DNA of 64,000 nt, taken from an uncultured Neomegalonema sp. GTDB lineage: Bacteria; Pseudomonadota; Alphaproteobacteria; Rhodobacterales; Rhodobacteraceae. This document shows positions 16,468-25,308 of this stretch, piece after piece. The DNA is taken from positions 248,001 to 312,000 of the forward strand of contig CALLLP010000008.1 of assembly GCA_938008165.1 (NCBI GenBank), in the 5' to 3' direction. Position 1 is the first letter of the stretch. Each line of letters begins with the position of its first letter. The notes below the pieces were generated by a model, which did not search any database, was not told where the DNA came from, and saw nothing but the letters and a program-made list of their open reading frames with translations. Position numbers and translations under genes: made by a program.

Positions 16468-19366
16468 GCATCCGCTCCCCTTTTGGGTCGAAGAAATGCG
16501 GCGAGAGAATTCGCACCGCCGTATTGCCATCACGCGCCGGATCGTAGGAGGTCATCTCCTTGCCCTCCCAGCGCTCCAAACCACCCTGCACCAGCGCAAG
16601 GCCGATCCAGTGGCCCAAATCCGGGCTGTCGGTGACGGCGGTGATAAAGCCCTTGCCATGGTCGATCAGATCGGTCCGCGTGTCGAGCAATGCCCCCGCG
16701 CGCAGCCGCATCGACGGATCGACCGGCGCCACACCGACGAGTTGCAGGCGGTCGGGGTCCGTCATTCCCTCGCGCTCGGTCATCGCCTTGCCGATAAACG
16801 CTTTCTTCGACGAGGCCATGCCCCCAAGGCCCAGATCCCGCAGCGAGGTGCGCCCGTCGAGTTCGGAGCCTGCCACATGCCCTTTCTCGATGCGCAGCGC
16901 GCCCAGTGCCTCGGTGCCATAGAGCACGCCGCCCATCGGCTTTGCCGCATCCCACAGCGCATCCATCACCGCTTCGGACGATCCGCCGCGCACATAGACC
17001 TCGAAGGCGCGCTCGCCCGAAAAGCTGATCCGCGCAATCCAGACATCCGCGCCCGCGATCTTGGCCTCGCGAATGCCCATGAAGGGAAACGCCTCGTTCG
17101 ACAGATCGCATTCGCTGGTCACCGCTTGCAGCACTTCGCGGCATTGCGGCCCCGCCACCGCGATTCCCGCCCATTGATCGGAAACGGAGGTCAGCTGCAC
17201 TTTCATTTCCGGCCAGCGGGTCTGTAGATATTCCTCCAGCTTTGCCATGACCCCGGCGGCATTGGCCGTCGTCGTGGTCATCAGGAAATCGGTCTCGGAC
17301 ATGCGCCAGACCGTGCCGTCGTCATAGACGATCCCGTCATCGCGCAGCATCACGCCATAGCGCGCCTTGCCGACCGGCAGTTTCGCGAAGCCGTTGACAT
17401 AGACGCGGTTGAGGAAATCCCCCGCATCCGGTCCCTGCACCATGATCTTGCCCAGAGACGACACATCGCACAGACCCACGGTGTTGCGCACCGCGATCAT
17501 CTCGCGGATATAGGCATCATCGACGCTTTCATCCGGCAGCGGGAAGTACCAAGGGCGCTTCCACAGCCCCGCATCGGTCATCACCGCGCCTTGGGCGATG
17601 TTCCATGCGTGCAGCGGCGTGCGGCGCACGGGGCGGAAATGCCTGTAGGTGCCGCGCCCGGCTAGCGCCCCGATGCTGATCGGCGAATAGGGGGGGCGGA
17701 AAGTGGTCGTCCCCGTCTCCGCGATGGTGCGGCCCGAGGCATCGGCCATGGTCGCGATGCCCAGAATATTGCCGACCTTGCCCTGATCGGTCGCCATGCC
17801 GAGGGTCGTGTAGCGCTTGTTATGCTCGATGGACACAAACCCCTCGCGCTCGGCGAGGCGCACATCATCGGTGGTGACGTCATGCTGCGGATCGATGAAG
17901 CATTTCAGCTTTTTGCCATGGGTCTTGATCTCGTAGAGCGCCATCGCGGGTGTCTCGCCCGCCTGAGGCTCCGGCCCCGCCGCGCCGGTCGCCGCCGCGA
18001 TACCCGACGCAATGCAGGCATCATGATCCCAAATACCCGCCGCCGCGCCACAGGTGCGGATCGGTTCGGTCGTGGGACCAGCGAGAAACGCATGGATCGT
18101 GTCGTTCCAGACAGGTTTCGGCCCCCGGTGCGAGGTGAGATGCACAACGGGCGCCCAGCCGCCGGAAACGGCCAGCAGATCGCAGGCGAGCGTGTCCCGC
18201 CGCGTGGCATAGCCATCCCCGTCGAGCGGCCCGATCTCGACCCCTTCCAACACATATCCACCAAGGGTCCGCACGGGAACAGTGTCGCGGATGACTTTAA
18301 CGCCCTCCGGCGCATCGGGACCGTCGGGGCGCGCATCGATCACGGTCACGGAAATGCCCGCCGCCGCCAGATCCGCCGCCGTCGCATAGGCGGAATCGTT
18401 ATTCGTGGCGACGACTGCCCGCGTTCCGGGAGCGACGGCATAGCGGTTGAGATAGGTCCGCACGGCGCTCGCCTGCATCACGCCGGGGCGGTCGTTATTG
18501 CCAAAGGCAAGCGGTTGCTCGATGGCCCCGGTCGCCAGCACGATCTCGCGCGGGCGGATGATCCATGTCCGTTGGCGCACACCATGCATCCCCGGATCGT
18601 CGCTGACCTGTTCGATCATCCCGGCAACGCATCCGTCATAGAGGCCGAACGCGGTCGTGCGCGGCATAAGCGTCACCCCCGCCGCGCGCAGCTCCTCGAT
18701 GGCCGCGACCGCTTTGTCGATACCGCCCGCCTGTGCGAGCAGCGAGCCGCCCAGCGCGAAATCCTGCTCGGCGAGGATCACGTCGCGCCCGGCCGCTGCC
18801 GCCGCCTTTGCTGCCGCGAGACCGGCAGGGCCAGAGCCGACCACCAGCAAGTCACAGGAGGCATGGGCGGTTTCGTATTGATCCGGGTCCGGCTCACGCG
18901 ATGCGGCCCCCATGCCCGCCGCCTTGCGAATGATCTTTTCGAAGATCATCCAGTCCTTTGTACCCCCCCGCACGCCGAAGAAGGTCTTGTAATAGAACCC
19001 CGCCGCAAGAAAGCGGTTCATCACATCGTTGATGCGCCCGATGTCGCGGCGTACGGAGGGCCACGCATTTTGTCCCCGTGCGACAAGACCATCGAATAGC
19101 GGCTGGGCGGGGGCCTTGACATTTGGCTCGCGAAAGCGGCCCGACCCGACGCTGAGGATTGCGCCACCCTCCTCCACGCCCGCGCTCATGATGCCGCGCG
19201 GACGGTGATACTTGAACCCGCGACCGACCACATCGACGCCATTGGCGAGCAGGGCCGAGGCGAGGCTGTCGCCCTCGTAACCGGCATAGGACGTTCCGTC
19301 GAAGGTGAAACTCCGGGGCGCGCTGCGGTCGATCAGGCCCCCCTTGTCGAGACGATAGCCGCTCAT
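16460..19366 (-). CDS. soxA: sarcosine oxidase alpha subunit
   Basis: Large subunit (968 residues) of the tetrameric enzyme that demethylates sarcosine to glycine with formation of peroxide and, using tetrahydrofolate, 5,10-methylene-THF. The N terminus is a ferredoxin-like 2Fe-2S-type fold without cysteines (GRGFKYHRPRGIMSAGVEEGGAIL), then an NAD-binding Rossmann domain (DLLVVGSGPAGLAAAKAAA, about residue 170) and a C-terminal GcvT-like folate domain (DVSSLGKIMVQGPDAGDFLNRVY and SFSGERAFEVYV). It starts with ATG at 19366 in an ATGA overlap with soxD. Length and domain order match the family. Confidence 0.95.
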   Translation of the reverse strand: MSGYRLDKGGLIDRSAPRSFTFDGTSYAGYEGDSLASALLANGVDVVGRGFKYHRPRGIMSAGVEEGGAILSVGSGRFREPNVKAPAQPLFDGLVARGQNAWPSVRRDIGRINDVMNRFLAAGFYYKTFFGVRGGTKDWMIFEKIIRKAAGMGAASREPDPDQYETAHASCDLLVVGSGPAGLAAAKAAAAAGRDVILAEQDFALGGSLLAQAGGIDKAVAAIEELRAAGVTLMPRTTAFGLYDGCVAGMIEQVSDDPGMHGVRQRTWIIRPREIVLATGAIEQPLAFGNNDRPGVMQASAVRTYLNRYAVAPGTRAVVATNNDSAYATAADLAAAGISVTVIDARPDGPDAPEGVKVIRDTVPVRTLGGYVLEGVEIGPLDGDGYATRRDTLACDLLAVSGGWAPVVHLTSHRGPKPVWNDTIHAFLAGPTTEPIRTCGAAAGIWDHDACIASGIAAATGAAGPEPQAGETPAMALYEIKTHGKKLKCFIDPQHDVTTDDVRLAEREGFVSIEHNKRYTTLGMATDQGKVGNILGIATMADASGRTIAETGTTTFRPPYSPISIGALAGRGTYRHFRPVRRTPLHAWNIAQGAVMTDAGLWKRPWYFPLPDESVDDAYIREMIAVRNTVGLCDVSSLGKIMVQGPDAGDFLNRVYVNGFAKLPVGKARYGVMLRDDGIVYDDGTVWRMSETDFLMTTTTANAAGVMAKLEEYLQTRWPEMKVQLTSVSDQWAGIAVAGPQCREVLQAVTSECDLSNEAFPFMGIREAKIAGADVWIARISFSGERAFEVYVRGGSSEAVMDALWDAAKPMGGVLYGTEALGALRIEKGHVAGSELDGRTSLRDLGLGGMASSKKAFIGKAMTEREGMTDPDRLQLVGVAPVDPSMRLRAGALLDTRTDLIDHGKGFITAVTDSPDLGHWIGLALVQGGLERWEGKEMTSYDPARDGNTAVRILSPHFFDPKGERMHG

Positions 19367-19647
19367 GCCGAATTCTCCACCGTCTTGCGCAGGCCCGGAT
19401 GGGCAAAGGTCACCGCGCCGACCTCATGGGTCAGGGTATTGCGCTCGACGATCAGCCATGCGCGGCACCCGTTGACATGGTGCCAGTATTCCTTATGCGG
19501 CCCGCGCGGATTGCTGCGCCGATAGATGGCCGCGTTCCATTCGTCCATGCTGGCATCCAGCGGGGGATAGTCGACGGTCGCGTCGCCGCCATAGCTGAAT
19601 TCGCTATGGTCGCGCGTGCCGCAGAAAGGGCAAGTGATGCGGATCAT
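19363..19647 (-). CDS. soxD: sarcosine oxidase delta subunit
   Basis: A 94-residue zinc-binding subunit with the hallmark opening MIRITCPFCGTRDHSEFSYGG, where Cys6, Cys9 and His14 are expected zinc ligands, and the PHKEYWHHVNGCRAWLIVERNT segment (Cys and His ligands). AGGAG stands at the right distance before the ATG at 19647. The stop overlaps the soxA start by 4 bases. Absence of this subunit is what distinguishes monomeric sarcosine oxidase, so its presence confirms the tetrameric enzyme. Confidence 0.93.
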   Translation of the reverse strand: MIRITCPFCGTRDHSEFSYGGDATVDYPPLDASMDEWNAAIYRRSNPRGPHKEYWHHVNGCRAWLIVERNTLTHEVGAVTFAHPGLRKTVENSA

Positions 19648-19658
19648 GGGGCTGGCTC

Positions 19659-20924
19659 CTAATGCAGCTTGGGGGTCGGCCCCATGCCCTTCTCGTCGAT
19701 GGTATAGCCCCGCTCGAAACGATCGAGCGAGAAGGCGGCCGTCAGGTCGTCGGGGCGGTCATTGGCGATGAGGTCAGCGAAATGCCAGCCACTCGCCGGG
19801 GTCGCCTTGAACCCGCCATAGCACCAGCCCGCATTCATATAGAGGTTGTCGACCGGCGTTTTCGACATGATATGCGTGCCGTCCATGCTCATATCCATGA
19901 TCCCCGCCCAGTGGCGCAGCAGCTTGACGCGCCCAAGGCACGGCATGATGGCCATCGCGCATTCGGCCACATCCTGAACGATGGGCAGGTTGCCGCGCTG
20001 GGCGTAGGAATTGTAGAAATCCAGATCGCCGCCAAAGACCATGCCGCCCTTATCCGACTGGCTGATATAAAAATGCGACCCCGGCGCGCCATAGCTGACG
20101 ACGCAATCCAGCAACGGTTTCAGAGGTTCGGACACGAATGCCTGTAGCTTGTGACTCTCGATAGGCAGGCGTTCCAGCCCCGCCATGGCCATCACATGCC
20201 CGGTGCTGCCCGCGACCGCCACGCCGACCTTTTTCGCCCGGATCGTCCCGCGCGACGTCTCGACCCCCACGGCGCGGCCCCCTTCACGCAAGATGCCGGT
20301 CACTTCGGTCTGTTGAAGAATATCGACGCCCAGCTTATCCGCCGCCCGCGCAAAGCCCCAGGCCACCGCATCGTGGCGCGCCGTACCCGCCCGCCTTTGC
20401 AGGATCGCACCCAGAATCGGAAACCGGGCATTCTCGGAATAATCGAGATGCGGCACCATCTTCATGACCTGCTCGCGGTTCAGCAATTCCGCTTCGATCC
20501 CGCAGGCAAGCATGGTGTTCACGCGTTTTGCCTGTGCATCGCGGGCGGCGGGGGTGTGGAACAGGCCAAGTTGTCCCCGCTGCGAAAACATGACGTTGTA
20601 GTTCAGGTCATGGCTGAGGTTTTCCCACAGCTTCACGGAATGCTCGTAGAACTGGGTGCTGACCGGCTGGACATAATTGGAGCGCACAATCGTCGTGTTG
20701 CGCCCGGTATTGCCGCCGCCGAGCCACCCCTTCTCGACCACCGCGACATTCGTGATGCCGTGATTCTTGGCGAGGTAATAGGCGGTTGCGAGACCATGCC
20801 CCCCCCCGCCGATAATCACCACATCGTATTCGGATTTCGGCGCCGGGTCGCGCCACGCTCGATCCCACCCGGTTTGCCCGCGCAAACCCTCCCGAAGGAC
20901 AGACCATACGGAATAATGCGACAT
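19659..20924 (-). CDS. soxB: sarcosine oxidase beta subunit
   Basis: FAD subunit, 421 residues from the ATG at 20924 (a GTG at 20927 is one codon upstream; AAGGGG precedes both). The dinucleotide-binding motif DVVIIGGGGHGLATAYYLA lies near residue 34, followed by EKGWLGGGNTGRNTTIVRSNY, the region covalently attaching FMN in related enzymes (His), and C-terminal NAGWCYGGFKATPASGWHFADLI. It heads the operon soxB-soxD-soxA-soxG, all minus strand with 11 bases or overlaps between genes. It is divergent from the secreted protein at 21156. Confidence 0.94.
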   Translation of the reverse strand: MSHYSVWSVLREGLRGQTGWDRAWRDPAPKSEYDVVIIGGGGHGLATAYYLAKNHGITNVAVVEKGWLGGGNTGRNTTIVRSNYVQPVSTQFYEHSVKLWENLSHDLNYNVMFSQRGQLGLFHTPAARDAQAKRVNTMLACGIEAELLNREQVMKMVPHLDYSENARFPILGAILQRRAGTARHDAVAWGFARAADKLGVDILQQTEVTGILREGGRAVGVETSRGTIRAKKVGVAVAGSTGHVMAMAGLERLPIESHKLQAFVSEPLKPLLDCVVSYGAPGSHFYISQSDKGGMVFGGDLDFYNSYAQRGNLPIVQDVAECAMAIMPCLGRVKLLRHWAGIMDMSMDGTHIMSKTPVDNLYMNAGWCYGGFKATPASGWHFADLIANDRPDDLTAAFSLDRFERGYTIDEKGMGPTPKLH

Positions 20925-21155
20925 CACTCACCCCTTCGAGAAGACACACCACCGTAATGCGCCCCGGTGCCCACACATAGCGTCGCGGGGAATTGAACTG
21001 GTCGGAAAAAGACACGCCCTGCTGCGGCATTGTCGCACCGGCGCCCGATCTGCGCCATCTTTGGCGCGTTATTGATCCCGGCAATTCAGTTTCTATTAAC
21101 CCTATATAGGCGATGGATCGATGAATGCAGGTATTACCCCTTCAGGAGCACATCC

Positions 21156-21518
21156 ATGATCACGCAGGCTTTTACCCCCCGGCCCATCCTGACCGTTATT
21201 GCCCTCAGCGCCTCGTTGATGGCCTCGCAGGCCCTTGCAAGCGCCGAGAATGAGTACACGCTGTCCAGCGCGGAAACGAATGCAACCGTCACGACCTATC
21301 AGGACACGTACCAGACCCAGACGCTGATCCAGCCCTATCAGCCGGAACCCATCGCAGCGGCCCCCGCCCCGCAATTCGGCGAAATCATCTATGATACGCA
21401 GCCCTATCTTCCCGGCGCGGCGATCAACGATCCCAACAGCTACACGACCCAGCCCTATACCAGCGAGACGATCATTCAGCCGATCCAGCCCAGCCTGCAA
21501 CCCGTCACCTCCAACTGA
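21156..21518 (+). CDS. secreted Gln/Pro/Tyr/Thr-rich hypothetical protein
   Basis: A 120-residue protein with a cleavable signal peptide (about 1-30, ALASA-EN). The mature part is low-complexity: repeated Tyr, Gln, Pro and Thr with motifs IQPYQP, TQPYLP, TQPYTS and IQPIQP spaced about 20-25 residues apart. The ATG at 21156 follows TCAGGAG. A strong terminator lies 13 bases after the stop, so it is monocistronic. Function is unknown; the short repeated QPY motif suggests an extended periplasmic or surface polypeptide. A similar Tyr/Pro-rich secreted gene lies at 23833. Confidence 0.7.
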   Translation: MITQAFTPRPILTVIALSASLMASQALASAENEYTLSSAETNATVTTYQDTYQTQTLIQPYQPEPIAAAPAPQFGEIIYDTQPYLPGAAINDPNSYTTQPYTSETIIQPIQPSLQPVTSN

Positions 21519-21531
21519 GCATAGCGGGCGC

Positions 21532-21559
21532 GCCCCCCCTTTGCTCGCGGGGGGCTTTT
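21532..21559 (+). terminator. rho-independent terminator after secreted protein gene
   Basis: GCCCCCC (21532-21538) pairs with GGGGGGC (21549-21555) across a short loop and is followed directly by TTTT. It is placed 13 bases after the stop of the secreted protein gene and before zapE. Confidence 0.8.
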
Positions 21560-21601
21560 CGGTTAGGACACGCTGACGACAGACAAGCGGAACCGAAACG
21601 C

Positions 21602-22711
21602 ATGGGCGGCCCCCTTCACACCTATCGCAGCCGCGTCGCGGATGGATCGATCACTTCCGATCCGGGTCAGGCGATGGCGCTGGAAAAGCTACAGCTGCTC
21701 TGGAATCGCCTTGGCGAGCGTCGGGACGCCGCCCCGGCGCGCAAATCGCGCGGCCTGTTCGGCTTTGGCAAGAAGGCAGAGCCGGAACCACAGCCCAACG
21801 GCATCTATCTTTATGGTGGTGTCGGAATCGGCAAATCGATGATGATGGACCTCTTTCACGCCGATGCGCCGGTCGACCGCAAACGCCGGGTCCATTTCCA
21901 CGACTTCATGCAAGGCATCCATGCCGACCTGCGCGACGAGCGCGCAAAAGGCACGACAGACCCCCTTCTCCCCATCGCCCGCAAGATCGCGGCGGAGGCA
22001 CGCCTCCTGTGCTTCGACGAAATGCAAGTGACCGATATTGCCGATGCGATGATTCTGGGCCGTCTGTTCGAGGAATTGTTCGAGGCCGGTGTCGTGATCG
22101 TCGCGACATCGAATCGCCACCCGACCGATCTCTACAAAAACGGCCTGAACCGCCATCTCTTTGTGCCCTTCATCAAGATTATCGAACAGCGACTCGACAT
22201 CCTGCATGTCGATGGCCCGCCCGATTACCGCAAGATCGATGCGGATCGCGGCGGGGTCTATTTCGCTCCGGCCGATGCGGAGAACCGGCAGGATTTCGAC
22301 GATCTGTGGCGCAGTTTCTGCGGCGACGCGACCCCGTTTCCGGCCATGCTGAACCTCCAGGGGCGATTCGTTGAATTGCCCCTCGCGACCAAGACCGCCG
22401 TTCGGGCCGGATTCGCCGATCTCTGCGCCAAACCGCTGGGGGCGGGGGATTACCTGTTGCTGGCCAAGACCTACCCAACTGTATTCCTTGAAAACGTGCC
22501 GATCCTCAGCCCCGCCAAACGCGATCAGGCAAAACGGTTCGTGACCTTGATCGATGCCCTCTACGAAGCCCGCGCGCGGCTTGTCATCCTCGCCGCCGCC
22601 GAGCCGGACGCCCTCTATCCGCAAGGGGACGGGGCCTTCGAATTCGAGCGCACGGCAAGCCGCCTGATGGAAATGCGCACGGAGAAATATCTGGCGAAAC
22701 TGGCCGCGTGA
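21602..22711 (+). CDS. zapE: cell division ATPase ZapE (AFG1-family)
   Basis: AFG1-like P-loop ATPase, 369 residues, associated with the divisome and FtsZ ring in other bacteria. Walker A is [12 protein letters not shown] and Walker B is [10 protein letters not shown], followed by the sensor region [21 protein letters not shown] and [16 protein letters not shown], all diagnostic of AFG1/ZapE. The ATG at 21602 lies behind a weak purine-rich site. It sits downstream of a terminator, and a rhodanese gene follows 26 bases later on the same strand. Confidence 0.92.
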   Translation: MGGPLHTYRSRVADGSITSDPGQAMALEKLQLLWNRLGERRDAAPARKSRGLFGFGKKAEPEPQPNGIYLYGGVGIGKSMMMDLFHADAPVDRKRRVHFHDFMQGIHADLRDERAKGTTDPLLPIARKIAAEARLLCFDEMQVTDIADAMILGRLFEELFEAGVVIVATSNRHPTDLYKNGLNRHLFVPFIKIIEQRLDILHVDGPPDYRKIDADRGGVYFAPADAENRQDFDDLWRSFCGDATPFPAMLNLQGRFVELPLATKTAVRAGFADLCAKPLGAGDYLLLAKTYPTVFLENVPILSPAKRDQAKRFVTLIDALYEARARLVILAAAEPDALYPQGDGAFEFERTASRLMEMRTEKYLAKLAA

Positions 22712-22737
22712 TGCGGACCGCATGAAAGGACACGACC

Positions 22738-23088
22738 ATGACCAAGGATGCCTTCAAACGCCTGTCGCCCCGCGAAACGCTCGATGCGGTCGAGGGTGGC
22801 CATGCGATCTTGCTCGATATTCGCAACATCCACGAATTCGATGCCGAGCGCATCCCCGGTGCCCTGCTCGCCCCGATGGGAGAGTTGCAGCCCCACGCGC
22901 TGCCCTCGCAGGACGCAAAAGCGATCATCCTGCAATGCCGCTCCGGCGGGCGCACGGCGGCTCTGGCACAGCACATGCTGGAGGCGGGGATCGTCGACAC
23001 TATCGCGCATCTCGAAGGCGGCATCCTCGCATGGAAGGCGGAGGGCCTGCCGACCATCTGCCCCGATCCCTCGCGGGCGGTTACATAG
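22738..23088 (+). CDS. rhodanese-like single-domain protein
   Basis: A 116-residue rhodanese domain. The active loop IILQCRSGGRTA carries Cys67 with the CRSGxR signature of sulfurtransferases, and ILLDIRNIHEFDAERIPGA is the conserved first half. A single-domain rhodanese transfers sulfur or senses persulfides; the substrate is unknown. GAAAGGA precedes the ATG at 22738. It is likely cotranscribed with zapE. Confidence 0.85.
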   Translation: MTKDAFKRLSPRETLDAVEGGHAILLDIRNIHEFDAERIPGALLAPMGELQPHALPSQDAKAIILQCRSGGRTAALAQHMLEAGIVDTIAHLEGGILAWKAEGLPTICPDPSRAVT

Positions 23089-23133
23089 CGCTGCGCCCTT
23101 GCATTCGACGCGGGGGGCAGTACATGAACCCCC

Positions 23134-23349
23134 ATGTCATTGCGAACCAGAAAACTTGTCGGCTCGATCGTCCTGATGCTGTGGATGGTGTTTTTCGCCC
23201 TTTTGGCAATGGGCCTGATCGGCATGTTGCCCTCGCGGCCGCCGGTCTGGCTGGAGCCAGTGCTCTATGCGGTTCTGGGCATCGTCTGGATTGCCCCGCT
23301 CAAACCGCTGTTCATCTGGATGGGCAAGGGGCGCGATACGCGCGCGTAG
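23134..23349 (+). CDS. DUF2842 family membrane protein
   Basis: A 71-residue protein with two membrane segments (about 9-30 and 39-60) and the conserved end WIAPLKPLFIWMGKGRD. This matches the alphaproteobacteria-specific DUF2842 family. The function is not known. It lies 45 bases after the rhodanese gene and 67 before yggT. Confidence 0.82.
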   Translation: MSLRTRKLVGSIVLMLWMVFFALLAMGLIGMLPSRPPVWLEPVLYAVLGIVWIAPLKPLFIWMGKGRDTRA

Positions 23350-23416
23350 GGCTTGCTCCCATGCATCGAGTTCCTTATCTAGCGACAGATATTCCAAAGC
23401 GAACGGACCTTAGGCC

Positions 23417-23707
23417 ATGAATGCCCTCGCCACCCTTATCTCCATCGTCGCGAGTCTGATCTTCTGGCTGGTGCTGGCCCATGTCATCATGAGTTGGCTG
23501 GTCGCCTTCAATGTCGTCAATCTTCAGAACCAGTTCGTGCGCTCGATCTATTACGGCATCAACGGCATGGTGGAGCCACTGCTTGCGCCCATCCGGCGTA
23601 TCCTGCCAACGGCGGGCGGCATCGATTTCTCGCCCATCGTCCTCTTGATCGGGGTCGAGGTGCTGCGCGTGTTCCTGCTGAACGATATCATTCCGGCATT
23701 GGGATAA
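23417..23707 (+). CDS. YggT family membrane protein
   Basis: A 96-residue inner-membrane protein with two hydrophobic blocks and the YggT features MSWLVAFNVVNLQN and EPLLAPIRRILPTAGGIDFSPIVLLIGVEVLR. YggT proteins are linked to membrane and cell-division or osmotic functions in other bacteria. The ATG at 23417 was kept; no strong ribosome site is seen. It is part of the zapE-rhodanese-DUF2842-yggT string. Confidence 0.88.
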   Translation: MNALATLISIVASLIFWLVLAHVIMSWLVAFNVVNLQNQFVRSIYYGINGMVEPLLAPIRRILPTAGGIDFSPIVLLIGVEVLRVFLLNDIIPALG

Positions 23708-23832
23708 GGCCGGGCGGCCCATGCCCCCGGCGACCGTGACCGATGCGAGCGGCTTCGCACCATGATCGACCGCAGCATCCGAAACGCCTGTCCGGCCATA
23801 AGGTCGCCGCAATTTATGGTCAGCGTGTACGG

Positions 23833-24198
23833 ATGAAACTCCTCTTTCTCTCTACCATATTCGGGATTGCAAGCCTCGCATCGCCCGTCTTCGCCCAAGG
23901 TGATACCGTTCCCTATGGCACCATCGAATACGGTATTCTCGCACCTGACACCGCCGAAACCTACGGTATTCCCCTTGCGCCGGGGGAACAGGTGATCGAG
24001 ACGTATAACGTGCCGTCGATCATTCGGATTCCGGACAATCAGGGCACCCCCTACGAAACGATCCCCTATGCGCCCCCCGCCGAGATCGACCGGGTAACCG
24101 GCCTGCCCCGCAACGCCCCCGGCTGGACCGGCGATGCCGCAGGACCGGCGGGGATCGGATGCTTTCCGCAAGGGGTATGCAGTCACCTGAACCAGTAA
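23833..24198 (+). CDS. secreted Tyr/Pro/Ile-rich hypothetical protein
   Basis: A 121-residue protein from the ATG at 23833 with a signal peptide (MKLLFLSTIFGIASLASPVFA-QG). The mature sequence is rich in Tyr, Pro, Ile and Glu with repeated short elements such as YGTIEYG, YGIPLAP, YETIPYAP, and a C-terminal pair of Cys (CFPQGVC) that could form a disulfide. An upstream start at 23743 would put a basic leader before the signal peptide, so it was rejected. Family not recognised. It is convergent with the gene at 24230. Confidence 0.68.
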   Translation: MKLLFLSTIFGIASLASPVFAQGDTVPYGTIEYGILAPDTAETYGIPLAPGEQVIETYNVPSIIRIPDNQGTPYETIPYAPPAEIDRVTGLPRNAPGWTGDAAGPAGIGCFPQGVCSHLNQ

Positions 24199-24229
24199 AG
24201 CCCCTTGAGAGCGACAGGCCGCAACAGCC

Positions 24230-24535
24230 TTACGATTCGCCTTCGGGACAGCGCAGGGCGCGATATTGGGCCTCCGCTTCGGCGGCTTCGCGCACGCCAT
24301 AGGCATCTTCATACCCCGACACCGTGCCATCGGCGCGCGGGGCCGAGAAATATTCGACCGTGATAAGGTCGCCGTTCAGCACCACCGTCGTCGTCGCCCC
24401 ATCCCGGCAGACACGCTCCGCCAACACCTTGCGCTCGACGGGCCGGGAATTCGGATCCTGCTGTTGCGCGACCGCCGGAGCGATGACGGCACAGGTGAGC
24501 GAAGCACAGACAGCAGCGGTAGCGAAACGTTTCAT
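24230..24535 (-). CDS. small secreted hypothetical protein
   Basis: A 101-residue protein with a clear signal peptide (MKRFATAAVCASLTCAVIAPAVA-QQ). The mature 78 residues contain two Cys (VCRDG and LRCPEG), likely disulfide-bonded, and acidic helices. Function unknown. It diverges from thiN across a 113-base gap that holds an 8-bp inverted repeat. Convergent with the secreted protein gene at 23833, 31 bases apart. Confidence 0.65.
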   Translation of the reverse strand: MKRFATAAVCASLTCAVIAPAVAQQQDPNSRPVERKVLAERVCRDGATTTVVLNGDLITVEYFSAPRADGTVSGYEDAYGVREAAEAEAQYRALRCPEGES

Positions 24536-24588
24536 CGATTATCTCCGATAGACAGATAGGACCACACGGGCCAGCATGGCAGGGGACA

Positions 24589-24613
24589 TCTTTTGAAAGA
24601 ACTAATCAAAAGA
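24589..24613. promoter_or_regulatory. 8-bp inverted repeat in divergent thiN region, candidate operator
   Basis: TCTTTTGA (24589-24596) and TCAAAAGA (24606-24613) are perfect inverted arms with a 9-base spacer, an AT-rich 25-bp element unlike the flanks. It lies between the divergent secreted-protein gene and thiN. It could be an operator for a dimeric regulator. It lacks the GC stem and T-tract of a terminator. Confidence 0.4.
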
Positions 24614-24648
24614 AGAACATACACGCGAAATGCTATACGGCTCCTGTC

Positions 24649-25305
24649 ATGACACAGCAAGTTTCATTCCGCACAGGGATCACATTAGCGGGAGGCGCCG
24701 CCTTTGCCGAGTGCGACCTGCGCGCGGCGCTGAGGCTTGCGCCGCATCCTGTGGCGGCGGATAGCGGCGCGGACCGGCTCGCCGTCTTTGGTATCACTCC
24801 AGAAATCGTCGTCGGCGATCTCGATTCGTTGCGGGGCGTCCTGCCCAAAGCGACGCGGGTGCAGCATGTCAGCGAGCAGGAAACCACCGATTTCGGCAAA
24901 TGTCTGCTGCATGTGGAGGCACCGCTCTATATCGGCGTCGGCTTTCTGGGGGGGCGGCTGGACCATACGCTCGCATCGATGTCGGTCATGCTCACCCATG
25001 CGGAACGGCGCATTATCCTGATCGGCGAAGAGGATATCGCCTTCATCGCTCCCGATGACTGGACCATGGCGGTCGAGCCGGGAGCGCGGGTGTCGTTTTT
25101 CCCGCTGGTGCCGTGTCGGGGGGCGGCCTCCGATGGCTTGCGCTGGTCGATAGCGGGGCTGACCATGGCCGCCGGAGCGCAGATCGGTACGTCGAACGAA
25201 GCGATAAAGGCGCAGATTTCGGCCCGGTTCGAGCCGCGCGGCGTCGTCACGATCCTGCCAAAGCGGTATCTGGAGGCCGCAGTAGACAGCCTCGGTCAAG
25301 GATAG
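24649..25305 (+). CDS. thiamine diphosphokinase
   Basis: Converts thiamine to thiamine diphosphate with ATP. The 218-residue protein has ADSGADRL and VVGDLDSLRG near residues 40-70 (the ThiN/TPK acidic motif), TTDFGKCL, GGRLDHTLASM and FFPLVPC, all typical of bacterial thiamine pyrophosphokinase. The ATG at 24649 is the only good start. No other thiamine genes are in the window, so it probably serves salvage of imported thiamine or the final step. It is convergent with the PLP enzyme, with 3 bases between the stops. Confidence 0.88.
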   Translation: MTQQVSFRTGITLAGGAAFAECDLRAALRLAPHPVAADSGADRLAVFGITPEIVVGDLDSLRGVLPKATRVQHVSEQETTDFGKCLLHVEAPLYIGVGFLGGRLDHTLASMSVMLTHAERRIILIGEEDIAFIAPDDWTMAVEPGARVSFFPLVPCRGAASDGLRWSIAGLTMAAGAQIGTSNEAIKAQISARFEPRGVVTILPKRYLEAAVDSLGQG

Positions 25306-25308
25306 CCG

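Noticed and set aside
17822-19099. 425-residue plus-strand frame antisense to soxA
   Set aside because: It lies wholly inside the strongly supported soxA gene, with no motif or codon signal of its own.
20925-21155. Possible glycine riboswitch upstream of soxB
   Set aside because: No conserved glycine riboswitch core was recognised; the GAAGGGG near the start is only the ribosome binding site.
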